Below are positions 23,901 to 34,654 of a stretch of 64,000 nucleotides of DNA, in pieces. The DNA is from Telopea speciosissima (lineage: Eukaryota; Streptophyta; Magnoliopsida; Proteales; Proteaceae). The DNA is taken from the NCBI RefSeq assembly GCF_018873765.1, contig NC_057926.1, positions 46,305,043-46,369,042 of the forward strand, given 5' to 3'. Position 1 is the stretch's first letter; every line of letters starts with the position of its first letter. The notes below the pieces were generated by a model, which saw only the letters and a list, made by a program, of their open reading frames with translations, had not been told where the DNA came from and did not search any database. A program made the position numbers and the translations under genes.

Positions 23901-24187
23901 GGTCGCATATTTCCACAATTTATTGGTCGTATATTCATTCCCTAAATGCCTTCAACCCTCTACCAAATGCATCATATAAGATACCCGCTTTCATCAATAG
24001 ATAAAGTAATCTTTCCCATGACAAAGACATAATCAAGACAGAAGTATTCCAATTACTATGTTTTTATTTTCACAAACATTACCTAAAACATTTCATTTTA
24101 GAGAGAGAGAGTAATCAACTCTTTTAGAATAAACAATTACACCTATGATGACAAAAGAAAGAGAGGAAGAGAGAATGAAAACCTATT

Positions 24188-24262
24188 AAGGATTTTAGGA
24201 TTTAGGATTTATGATTTAAGATTTAGGGTTTATGGTTTTAGGGTTCAAGGTTTAGGGTTTAG
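24188..24262 (+). repeat. Degenerate interstitial telomere-like repeat
   Basis: About ten imperfect copies of the plant telomere unit TTTAGGG (TTTAGGATTTAGGATTTATG, then TTTAGGGTTTATGG, TTTAGGGTTCAAGG, TTTAGGGTTTAGAG). The matching place in unit 1 has no such tract. Confidence 0.75.
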
Positions 24263-24924
24263 AGTAAGAGCTTTTGACCACACACAAATGAGTACTCAAG
24301 CAAGTGCTTCAAGTAGTTCAACGCCACTACATGTGTTTTTCTTCTACGTATATGAGTTTCAACCTCTTATTGATAATTTCCAATAGTGGTAGTTGGGTCC
24401 TACTAAGGATATGGAAGAGTGGAAGAATCTCAATGAGAAGGACCACTTATTGACTTTATGCTACTTAAGGGTCCATAGTCAACTAAAAAAAATTAATAAC
24501 AATAAAATAAAATTGATTTTATGAATTTTATTTTTTTTAGAAAAAAAAAAGGATAAATTAGCATTTTTGTTTTTATTTCGCTCCATTTCACATGAAATGT
24601 CCTCATTGTCTTCTAATGTACAATATCATTTTATCGCACCTCAGAGGTAGACTTTTTTATGCTGCTTGTTCAGAGAACCTTCTCCCTTTTTAAAATTTTT
24701 GAAAGTAAAAAAGAAAACATATTTTATTAGATCTCCATAGATTGTAGTTTAAGAGTATGGTCAAAGTTGAAAATATAAAACAAAAAAAAAAAAAACCCTT
24801 AAACACTAAGCATATTTTCTCTAAATGTTAGGCAATTCAAGTGTAATTCACCCCTTATTTATATATTTAATTACAAGCCATGGAATTTTAATAAAATATT
24901 ATTCAATTTTTAAAATTAAATTAA

Positions 24925-25150
24925 AATCCATAAAGTCAACATAGGGTTCTTGTCATTGAGATTCTACAACTTTTACATATCCTTAGTAGGACCCAACTAC
25001 CAGTTTTGAAAAATTATCCATATGAGGTTGAACAAAACTCATATGATATGCTTAGAAGATTCCTTTTACATTCATTAGTATCTCTTCCATTCCCATTTAA
25101 TCAGTTTTCTTTCCCTTGTAAAGTAATAGAAAAACACATCTAGTGAAATG
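24925..25150. repeat. Inverted partial copy of the duplication unit
   Basis: On the minus strand this matches 24,290-24,468 and 11,830-12,085 (for example CTGGTAGTTGGGTCCTACTA, GGATATGTAAA, TCTCAATG). It forms a head-to-head inverted pair with 24,290-24,468 across about 450 bp of AT-rich DNA. Confidence 0.65.
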
Positions 25151-25248
25151 GGGAAAAAATCTAACTAGGGTGAGAGATCAACTGCAGAGAAAATTATTAT
25201 AGCTCTCATTTCAAGTATGTTGAAATGGTACATAGGTGTTGAGGGAAA

Positions 25249-25402
25249 TCCTTATCCCCTCCAATTCCTCCAATTCCTCACATGGGGTGGAAATGACCAC
25301 CCTACCCCCTACCCGAAAACATTGCCCAAGGTAGGGTCCACTCCCCCCCTATTAGAGGAATTGGAGGAATTGGAGGTTCCCGCAAATTGGAGGTGATAAT
25401 GC
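25249..25402. mobile_element. Foldback element, arm type 2
   Basis: Arms CCTCCAATTCCTCCAATTCC and complement TTGGAGGAATTGGAGG pair. The centre reads GGAAATGACCACCCTACCCC then CTACCCGAAAACATTGCCC then AAGGTAGGGT. The centre matches the elements at 766 and 48,150, while the arms do not. Confidence 0.75.
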
Positions 25403-25544
25403 CTTAACAGTGTCATTTGCTAAAGTGGAAAAGGGTATTGGCCGGGGTGTACGAGGATGAAGTACTTAGTGAATCTCATGAACAGGAATTTAATAGACTT
25501 GATTCCAACATTTAAGCTTAAACTATTTATGTTTTCTTTGCACT

Positions 25545-26190
25545 CTAAGTGATCTTAGCACATGTTACCTTCACTTCGTGTGAAAGCTAAAGCGCTTAAG
25601 TTTCGCGGTCACATAAGCATCACAGAACAAGTTTTATTTGACAACCACCTGAACATGTTCGGTATCATTACATTAAAGAAATAATTGCTTAAGGTAATAT
25701 CCAAGTATTGAAGATTGATATTGAAGACAATCCAGCTGATATGTTGACGAAGCCTTTATGTGTTGCTAAGTTCGAGCATTGCTTGAATTTAATTGGTGTT
25801 TGTGGCATTTGAGTTCAGCCCTTGGAATGGCTGTTGAAGAAGATGAAGATTTTTGCTATGTGTTTGCTTGTTGAAGGAGAATTCAAGCCAATGTGGAGAT
25901 TTTTTATGTGTGTCTCGAATTCTTGCACTTGTTTCAAAGATTGATCCGCTCAGACATTTTTTTGTGGCGACCGAATGAGATTTTTTTTTCTGAGATCTAT
26001 GATGGTAACAGAGGGCTTGGGCCGATGGATCGACCCAACTTGGAAGAGTCTTATCTTGCTTTAGTGTCTTGTTGTGTAAGCAAGAAAGAAAGGCGGTTTT
26101 GGGGGGGGGGGGTTGTGTTTAGGTGTTCTTGAGAGATCTCCATTGTACTTTTCTCCTATTACATAGTAAATCATCTCCATTGTACTTTTC
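25545..26190 (+). mobile_element. Copia pol 3' end with start of 3' LTR
   Basis: [26 protein letters not shown] and [11 protein letters not shown] are the C-terminal end of a copia RNase H. The sequence after about 25,880 (TGTGGAGATTTTTTATG onward) is the LTR. It shares GTGTAAGCAA and GGTGTTCTTGAGAGA with 9,990-10,260. A G-tract at 26,101-26,112 interrupts it. Confidence 0.75.
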
Positions 26191-26734
26191 TCTTCATATA
26201 TGTTGTATTTGTGTCAATGGTGATGAAGTGCAAGTGTTTTCATTGTATCCCATGTTTGATAAAGAAATCTTATACAAGGTGGGCCATATGGGAGTTCTTT
26301 CTTAGGCAGATCACTCGATGAACCCTTTGCATTGCCTTAATGTTTGTCAGGTGGAGGTACAACTTTAGGTTAATTGGACTAGGCTGGGGTTGGGCAGTTG
26401 ATGAATCTTCAATACAGTTGAGCCTGAATACTAGCCCAATGTAATTCAAATTTGGGCCCAAATATCTCATGGGCCTACCCCATTGTGGCTGCCCATACTT
26501 GTTCTATGAAAATTGTTTTATATTTTTGCTTTGGATTGAGTTTCTCTCCACCCACGGATCCCATTCACCGAGGGGTGGGAGAGGGTGAGAATGGATATCA
26601 GGAGGGTCTTTTGGAACTTACTATTAATGGGTTGCGTCACTAGTGGGACTGAAGCCTGAGCCCTGAGGTTGAGGTGAGGAGGATTGGGGCTTTGGCAATT
26701 AATCCCATCCCTCCCAAGGTTTTAAATAATATAT

Positions 26735-27400
26735 AAGTGTGTCAAAAATCAAAATCGGCCATTTAAAATTGGGCCATGATAAACCAAAATTATACAAGCC
26801 AATCGTGAGCCACCACGTATCCTGGCACAAGAGGGGAGACTACCCAAGCCCGGCCACTTCAAGACTCACTCGTTGGCCCAGAAGGAAAGGAACCAACAAG
26901 GTCACTCAAGGTTCAAGACCAAGTACCGCACGCAAGCCACTGGCATCTTCGTGGAGATATACTTCACCTCACCACTTGACGGGTACCATCCATAAGAGGT
27001 ACAATCTCAGCTGGACTCATGCACCGAGGATCTTATCCAACATACAAGGGCACATGCGTGTCTATCTACCGAGAACATCTTCCCTACTGGGACTCTACCT
27101 CCCATGGGGGAGCAACCAACTAAGTGATAAATCCTACCAACAAGGAACACTTATCTACTATGAGGACTACTCATCACCAACTGGGACTCTACACACTGCC
27201 ATACTTCACTATAAATTTTGAGGTACTCTACCCCATTAACCCATCTTGAATGCTAACTATTCAATATCTGTTGCTCAGAGAGATCTGACTTTGACATCGG
27301 AGAGTCCTAGGTTGGAACCACACCAGTTCTCCCTTGTCCCTGACGTTCTTTTGCAGGTTACGGCACTCGAAGGACCACCCGACGATTTCTTGACGCAATA
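26735..27400 (+). mobile_element. Probable solo LTR
   Basis: The 3' third has the layout of Gypsy-type plant LTR ends: CTCAGAGAGATCTGACTTTG, ATCGGAGAGTCCTAGG, TGCAGGTTACGG and a TTGACGCAATA terminus. The 5' end is near TGTCAAAAATCAAAATCGGC. No internal retroelement sequence adjoins it. I could not find a clean target duplication. Confidence 0.5.
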
Positions 27401-28710
27401 GGCCAAATCAAACTGGAAAAAAAAATTGTTTCGTTTTGATTTTATAAGAACAATTTTTTTCTTAGTTAAGTTTGATTTTGATTTCAAAATTTTTAAGGTT
27501 TTGGAGTTCGTTTAGAATTGAATTGAACTAGATTTCATAAAATGATCATCAGACAATGGCAATTGACAATTGGTGACACCTCTAACACCAATTGTTTCCC
27601 GTTTAAACTTAGAGAGTGGTGTTGTTGCATGTGACTATGTGAGTCTGTGACTAGCAATGTCACCATGGGATGATAGAAGTGGGTGGCGTTACACCATGTT
27701 TTCATATGCCGTTATGTGTACCACATTGTCTCACCTTAAACTAATGAAGAAACCATTCTTTTCTCACACTTTCCCTGTTTTTTTTTTTAACGCCTTTTTC
27801 GCCTTCTCTGCCTCGTCGAGCATCTCTCTGCTCATGCTCTCACTCTAAGATCAAGATGGGCTCTTTGTCTCGCCTCGGAAGAGCTTCCCTTATTACAATA
27901 TCCTTTCGCTTGAAGGGATGAGTCCGTTGTTGATAATTATCACGGTGTTAAAATCTCTAATCCATATCGATGCTATTATACTTCAATGAGGAGAGAATTC
28001 ATAACCCAAATGGTGTTTTTAATTTGGGTTCACCATATTAATACAACGCCTCAATTCGATACAACACTACAGTTTTACATCACTTATGGGGGAAGGGTTA
28101 TGAATCATCCAATAGGGATGAGTATTTAATGAAGAAAGAGGATGTGACATCCATTGGTTGGATGTGAGAGGACATGCACAAGAAGCTACACATTAACACC
28201 ATTTTCTCATCTTTGAGTTACTTAAATTAAATTTGGGAAAAGGTTCGCATTTTCGACAAAAAATAAACGAATGAAGGGAGAGAGCTCTTTGTGGGGGGAG
28301 TGTGGCCCTTGCACATGCACAGGAAGGGTAATGGGAGCACGCAAAAGCTTCACCATGGGCGGGCATTTCCACCTTTCATGGGGGTGGGTGGAGCAATTAT
28401 TTCCCCTCGCCCCGCTTTGTGCCTGGCGTATCACTAACGCAAGCTCTCCCATTGAGTTCTTTTTCCCATAAATAAATGAAGGGAGATGGTTCTCTAAGCA
28501 AGTGGTACAGGCAAACTCATCAATGAGATACAAAAGAGCTTTTTTCTTTTTTGGTAGAAGAAGAGCAATAAGTAGTATCATACATGGGAAGGGCACAAAA
28601 AGGTCTTCTTATATTTGGAGGAGAGAGATGGACACAAAAATGCTAGTGTATCCTACTCATGCATTTTAAAGAACCTTTTCACATAAAGAAATGGGAGAAA
28701 GAACTCTACT
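27401..28710. other. Intergenic, no gene recognised
   Basis: Short open frames lack similarity to known proteins. At 28,350-28,380 a GCATTTCCACCTTTCATGG phrase shares words with 11,640-11,660 and may be an eroded foldback, but arms are not clear. Confidence 0.4.
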
Positions 28711-28846
28711 TGGTCGCATGCGGTGCGCGGCCGGCCCTTGTGCCTAGACACAGGGTCACACGAAATGACTGTTACACCCCCATGGAAATGTACGACGATT
28801 ATTTCGTGTGTCCTAAACTTAAGAGCCACGCATTGCACGCGACTGG
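28711..28846. mobile_element. Foldback element, diverged
   Basis: GGTCGCATGCGGTGCGCGGC on the left pairs imperfectly with the right end GCATTGCACGCGACTGG, and CACACGAAATGA with ATTTCGTGTG. The core GAAATGACTGTTACACCCCC resembles the shared foldback centre. Confidence 0.55.
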
Positions 28847-28920
28847 GTAGTTCGCTTTCCCGAAAGAAATAAATATATAAAGGAACCGCAAGACAACCCC
28901 TCGTCACAAATCACCATGGG

Positions 28921-28960
<40 letters not shown>

Positions 28961-29033
28961 AGAACCCCAATCCCCTATTGTACGATTGGAACCCACTTTG
29001 CCATCCATTAGCCCCAAATTGCACGTGTGGTAT

Positions 29034-29168
29034 GATTGTCCGGGAGTGTGGCCTACGCTAGCACTCTCATGTGTCTATCTCTCCCCTCCCCAAAACAAGG
29101 GGCAGAAGCGTTGAGTGGGAGGGAGAGACACATGGGAGTGCTGGTGTAGGCTACACTCCCAGACAGTT
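29034..29168. mobile_element. Foldback element, arm type 4
   Basis: Left GGGAGTGTGGCCTACGCTAG, then CACTCTCATGTGTCTATC, pairs over about 55 bp with right CATGGGAGTGCTGGTGTAGG then CTACACTCCC. The spacer has CCCCAAAACAAGGGGCAGA. The same element lies inverted at 47,635-47,773. Confidence 0.75.
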
Positions 29169-30688
29169 GTGTGAAAATGAATCTCTCCCCTGTACTTATT
29201 CTATATTTACTCAAAGTCCCTGCTCCAAAACTTTTTATGATTCCCCCCCCCCCAAAAAAAAAGTAAACTTTCACCCTATTCTTCTCTCCTGATAATCCAA
29301 AAACCCAAAAATACCCTTATCTCATCTCATCTCTCCAACATTTCCAACCAGGATAAAAATCCTCTGCAATTCACGATCTGGCAATGCACTGGTGGTGCAC
29401 CCTCCAGTGAGGGACACGTGGTGAACTAAAATCCAACGACTGTTAAACGTTTGTGCACTTCACTCCATATTACCCATTAGACAGACCCGATTGAATGGGT
29501 TTACCTGCCCGAGAAAGAAAATAAAAAATCCCATGCGTCATCCTTGCTCTTTCTTCTCTCGACATAGAACCTAGCTCGGGTAATCGCGGGAAGAAAATCG
29601 AAAAATCCTAGGCTTCTACCTTTCTCTCCTTCCACATTCTTCTTCCATTCTCTACTACTTCCCTCTTTTTTTTTTACTGATTTTATTTTCTATTATCATT
29701 TTCTTCCTTTGTTGGGCTGTATTGCTGAATTAGAGAGGAAATTCTGCATAACCCTCTTAACAGTCTTGTTTGTAAGAGTTTGGGTTAAGCTTCCTTGGCT
29801 GACATAGTCCCTTGAATTTCATCCCTTAAAGAAGCACCTATTGTGAGAACCAAAACCTGCAAACCAGGTTGTTTCAATGCTACCACTAGATCTGGTTTCA
29901 GAGATTTCGAGTACTATCAAAGGGTGTCCGTCTAAAGTTGGAAGGGCTTCGCAGAGATCTGGAATCCCAAAAGCCTCTAGCAGGAGTACGGAAGACACAA
30001 TCGGGAGAGGGAAGGGAGGTGATTTGGTTTTTTTCATTTTAGAAACCCTTGTGCGGGAAGAGGACAGGAAACACAATAGTGGGATTTTAGATTTTTTCAT
30101 TAGACCATTCGTATGTTTGGCGGATAATTTGCAATTCGGGTTATAACATGGAGTTTTTAATTTGAAATGATTAAATGTATTAACAGCCGCACGATTGGAA
30201 TCGTGAATTACAGAGATTTTTATCCCTCAAACCGCCCCTCACCACCCCACCTCCGTCCAGCACACACATCGACTGGTCCTGAGATTTGATTCATGGCCTT
30301 GGTTTCTGAGGTTTTTTTTCTTTCTGGGTGGTACTAGCTACCAGATTCAGGAAAGACATCGTTGGATCGTTGCACATACATCGACTGGTCCTAAGATTTG
30401 ATTCACTAGTTCTTTTCTCTTGGGCGATCCATACCTGGAAGTTTCATACCCATAAGTCTCCCTTGCTGTGAGATTCGAGATTTTGAAGAACCCTACAACT
30501 TTGATGTCGCCAGATGTGATTTCAGAGCTTTAAATCTCACTAGGGTATTGATGCTTGTTACTGTTAGGTTTATAATCAGTAGAGGATCGAATTACTTCCC
30601 TTCACATGAAGTCTCAAATCCAACCGACAGAGATTGAAGGAGTTCTCTTCTTCGAAAGTAATTCTTGTTTCTCTGTCTCTTGCTTGGC
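29169..30688. other. Intergenic, no gene recognised; local duplication
   Basis: CATCGACTGGTCCTGAGATT at about 30,268 recurs as CATCGACTGGTCCTAAGATT at about 30,380, a 112-bp-spaced direct repeat. CT-rich sequence at 29,550-29,680 resembles plant 5' leaders but no coding exon follows, so I do not call a gene. Confidence 0.4.
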
Positions 30689-31702
30689 TTTTTTTTTTTT
30701 TTTTGGCACGAAAAACCCCGCAAGCGGGGTGATATATTAGGGCTCGGAGGGCAAAAGGGAAGATACAATATTGAGGAGGTCCTCTGGAAATGAAGATTTC
30801 CACAAACCCAAATAAGGGTAGCACAACGCCCACTTAGAGACATTGTAGACACAAACATTGTCATCTCTACCTACAAAAGAGAAAGAGATAGACTTAAAGC
30901 ATGAAGAAAGAAGCCTTAAATCCATCATAATGGTGGAGGCTTCAATAGGAGGGGCGAGCAAGGGGTCCAGTAGACACTTCACAAGGACTTGATAGTGGGA
31001 GTGGAGGATAGCTCGACGAAGCCCATCATTCGTAGCCGCCTTCAACCCTAGACGGATTGCTCTAGCTTCCCCAATAATAGCTGAGCTAGGGAAGTCGTGC
31101 TCAGTAGACACCATGTATAGGCGCCCAAGATCAGTGGTGATAATTGCCCCTATACCATTGCCCTAGGCCTGCTGGATAGGGATGCATCAATAAAGATGTG
31201 AAAAGCCCTTACTATTGGGCCAGGAGAGGGATGGGGATGGGGGTAGAGGGGGTGGCAAAGGAGCTATGAGGAGCAAGGGCCGAGAGCGATTCAACCACAC
31301 ACTTGTCAACATAAGTCACCTAGGATCGAAAGGCAGACATAGTCTTCTGAAATACCATAGCATTTCGGCGCTTCCATATCTCCCAAAAGATGATTGCATG
31401 AACGGAGAAGCAGTCATTTTGTTCTTTTTTCGATAAGCCAGGACGATGGCCCCAATGGATAACCCAATCTGAAACAGACCAACTAGGATGAGTCAATGGT
31501 CGAAGAGATACACAAGATGCAAACCACGCCTGAAGAGCTTGGGGGCATTGTAGGAGAGCGTGTACAATAGACTCAGAGACCTCCCCACAGCCCAGGGGAA
31601 AGGTCAGAAGCAATAATGTTCCTGTGTTGGAGGTTAGCCAAGACCCCAATAGCATTCACACACGCTTTCCAAACAAAAGATTGGATTTTGGGGGGGATGC
31701 TA

Positions 31703-33509
31703 GGCTCTGTATGGTAACATTCTTTTTAAGCGTTTTTAGTGTTTTTTTCGCTTTTTTGGAATAGAAACATGCTAAAAACTGTATGGCAAGTCTAGTTCGT
31801 TTTTTTGTTTTTTTTAAACGAATCGGGCACTTGGCACACTTTTAGTACACATTCGCAAAACACCAAATTGGTGTTTCTCACGTGGTAGAAACACTTCTAC
31901 CAATTTTCGGAGAAACAACAGTCAGACTGAAGTTAACGGGGGTAATATTGGAATTTGATAGAAAAACATAACATTTGGTGAAACTAAGCCTAAAATCGCA
32001 AAACACTCTCATTCTCACCTCTTCAGTGCAGGAACGACGACCATCGCCCTCACCCTCTCCATCTTCTCAACTCGCCTCGCCCCCTCTCTCTCTCTCTCTC
32101 TCCTCTCTCCATCTTCTCAACTCGCCCTCGCCCTCTCTCTCTCTCTCTCTCTCTCTCTGCCCTCTCCATCTTCTGAACTCACCCTCGCCCTCTCCATCTT
32201 CTCTCTCGCGCACGACCCTTGCTGCACTTCGAGCACGACCTCTGCTGCACTTCGAGACTCTGCTCCTCATCCCAAGGTATGAATTAGAAGGGTTAATTTG
32301 TTTATGTTTTATTTCAACTCCATTGAGTTGTAAGAGCAGAAAGCAGATGCTGTTACAGATTCTAATCGAACTCTGTTATGGGAGTGTGAAGTTCAACCAG
32401 AAAAGTTGTGTATTGTTTCTGATGAATTGTTTGTTAGAGAAGTTTATCCATCTTGCAAATCTGATGAGATTGTAATAGAAACAGTAGGGGCATCTTCAGG
32501 AAATAATGCAACAGCTCTGTCATCCATTGAACTACTAGATACCAGGTAAAACAAAGTGTAGAATGATCATTTATTCTTAGTATTTCACAATTTATCCTGA
32601 TGTTGTTGTGTCAGCTGCCATACCCTTGAACCAATGTGTATATTTGTTGACAATTCTGGGAAGCAGAAACAGAGCTGTTTAATTCTGATTCATTTGAAAA
32701 TTACAAAATTGGAGAGTTTGACAATGAAAAATCATTCTTCTTTGAGGTGATGGATTTATAGAAAGGAGGCCCTTCTTATATATATATATTTTTTGTCATC
32801 ATGTAAGTTAAGGTGTTGGTGCAAAATGGCTTCCCATTTGCTGCTTAGTGCAGCTGTCCTTGTTTGGTGCACTGGTCACATGATATTTTGGTGTTGAGAG
32901 CCAGCTGGAAGGTGATTTAGGCCTTTTCATTGATCTTTGTTTACTGGCCTTACCGATTATGTTTCTCAGCCGTGCTCTGCTGTAAGAATTTCTAATAAAA
33001 AAGAGAGAAATGTTTTTATTGCTCTCCAGTTTATCTTATCTTTCTCTAGTTCTTCTATATTGTTTTACTATTCTTCCCTAAGCTTTTGTAATAGGACCAG
33101 GTTTTGTATTATTTTTTATGGAATGTCTGTTTCAGTGATCCTTGAAACTGGGACAAATACCAGAGTTTTTAAGAGAAAATTGAAAGACTGCTTCTTCCAA
33201 ATATTCCAGAGTTATACACCTCCATTTCATGAGTTAATCATATCTTGTGACCTGCTTGTAGCAAAATTATAAGTACAAAAGCCATGGTGTAGGAGGCAAT
33301 TACATAATTTTTGGTAAACAGCAGAAATGATTCTGTTAAGTGTGATCCATACAGATTTCTGTTTCTTCTAAATTTCAGAAATGTTTTATTTTTCGGGGTT
33401 ACCATACAGCATTTCAGGACCCAGAAACGCTAAAAAAACACAGAAACACATAAAAGTATACCGGACCCAAAAATACTAAAAAAAAACAGAAGCTTTACCA
33501 TACAAAGCC
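31703..33509. mobile_element. 1.8-kb TIR element carrying probable host exon fragments
   Basis: Left end GGCTCTGTATGGTAACATTC. The right end in complement is GGCTTTGTATGGTAAAG. Rejoining the LINE at the flanking TA (31,701-31,702 and 33,510-33,511) restores the continuous LINE frame WSF|SIPPK, which fixes both ends. A TA duplication suggests Tc1/mariner; a decayed TTA (Harbinger) is also possible. No transposase is seen. Sub-terminal GTATGGCAAG and TTACCATACAGC repeats occur. The interior is CT-rich (32,040-32,210, with repeated CCATCTTCTCAACTCGCC) and then exon-like. Confidence 0.75.
32334..32759 (+). pseudogene. Two exon-like fragments captured in the TIR element
   Basis: Frame 32,334-32,545 is open and protein-like (DAVTDSNRTLLWECEVQPEK, LCIVSDELFVREVYPSCKSD) and ends at a donor-like AG|GTAAAA. 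A second open stretch, 32,651-32,756, reads ETELFNSDSFENYKIGEF and ends near a GAG|GTGATG donor. Upstream a CT-rich leader ends CCAAG|GTATGA at about 32,276. The pattern is leader, exon, exon, as if a gene 5' part had been copied. I do not recognise the parent gene. Confidence 0.45.
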
Positions 33510-33620
33510 TAAATGACCAAATATTCTTCCAAACAATCTTTGGAATGGCAACAATCCTAGATCTCGAGGAGGAGGAAGGCGGAGAGAGAGAGGTTCACAA
33601 ACGATAAGCAGAGTCTCTTG

Positions 33621-34654
33621 CTTGGCCTGAGGAAAAACAACCCCCTTCAACGATTCTTTTTGTCCTTTTATTTTATTTTAGTTTCCCTTAATACCCCTGC
33701 CTTTTACCATAATCTCCTTGCTCCTTATTTTGTTTTTATTTCCAAGTTTACCCCTTGCACTGTTGCGTTGCATATATTCACTTGGTTTCCATTAATTACA
33801 GTTTTGCCACTCCTCTTTTACAACTTCAGATTAATTACAATTTTGCCATTTCTCTTTATAAATCTTGATTTATCTACTAGTTTGCCATTCAATTTTGGAA
33901 TTTTATGAAGCTCTGTTATTTGTAATTGAACCCTAATGCTGATCCCTTACCATTGAATAAGGGTCAATGTAAACTTGCTTGTAAACCACCTTTTTCAATC
34001 AATATAATTTGATGTTGGTGCTCTCAGTTTGCTGTGTGGATTCACTGGGGATATTGAAGCAGATTCCTCAACGTTTACAGGGTGGAATGGTGGATTTCTT
34101 TGGCTGCTACATGTGATTTCCGGTGCTATTTCTGCAACCTTTTAATCTTTTTCTTCTAATCCATTTCAGCAATAAAAAAACAGGTCAGTTTCTTCCGATA
34201 TTATTACCCAGTGGATGCTCTGCTTTACTATCCAGTTGGGTTATGAAGAGGGGGTTGGGGCGGGAGTTGTTAGAGGGGTGGCTCATGGTAGAGGGGAAGG
34301 CGGGGGTGAGAGGTGGTAGGGTGACGGAGGGTGAGTGGAGATGCCGGAGAAAGGCGACAGGAGTGGGGTGCCACCGGAGAGGCTGTGGGAGAGGAAGGGA
34401 GCAGTGCTAATTCAGGGACTAAGAGTAACTGGGGAGAAAGAGAGGTAGAAGTTCACTTTTTTTTTAGGGGAATCAGAAAAGAAACTTTGAGTAGGGGAGT
34501 TTGAGTAAATATATAGTGTAAATAAATGAAAGTGATAGAACTTTTCCCTTCTGTGTATTATATTTTCTGTAACTAGGAAGCCATGCTCATGATCTACAAC
34601 TTGGAGCTACTAAGTTAATTTGTTTTTTTCTGGACCCCTTTCTTATCAGGAAAG
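33621..34654. other. NMNAT 5' flank, possible 5' UTR intron
   Basis: A splice-acceptor-like sequence TCTTATCAG lies 5 bp before the NMNAT ATG, which suggests that the 5' UTR is spliced and its first exon lies upstream in this stretch or beyond the LINE. I could not identify that exon or a TATA box. There is no other coding sequence. Confidence 0.4.

Larger units (their letters stand above)
23390..24480. repeat. Tandem duplication, unit 2, right part
   Basis: Matches 10,380-12,090 of unit 1 in order. It lacks the unit 1 SINE (10,733-10,812) and the ATTAA-flanked insertion (10,925-11,447) but carries an Au SINE fragment and a telomere-like tract of its own. No gene is visible. Confidence 0.7.
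30689..33620 (-). mobile_element. L1-type LINE 3' half, split by a TIR element
   Basis: Minus-strand text runs VAIPKIVWKNIWSF (33,580-33,512), then after the TIR element SIPPKIQSFVWKACVNAIGV, HALLQCPQALQAWF (zf-RVT region), IIFWEIWKRRNAMVF, then an RNase H-like part GEARAIRLGLKAA. The 3' end is a poly(A), seen as T at 30,689-30,704. Next to it is a perfect stem CCCCGCAAGCGGGG (30,716-30,729). Frameshifts show that it is inactive. A typical plant L1 would have the RT further 5', and that part is missing here. Confidence 0.85.

Noticed and set aside
26739..27221. 160-residue open frame
   Set aside because: Falls inside a probable solo LTR and has no recognisable protein features.
28290..28440. 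Possible further foldback element
   Set aside because: Shares words with 11,640-11,660 but I could not pair two arms convincingly.
29550..29830. CT-rich leader-like stretch as NMNAT first exon
   Set aside because: No donor could be tied to the NMNAT acceptor at 34,649, and a LINE plus a TIR element lie between.
32937..33272. 111-residue open frame inside the TIR element
   Set aside because: Composition is intron-like; no continuity with the exon-like fragments and no splice site pair.
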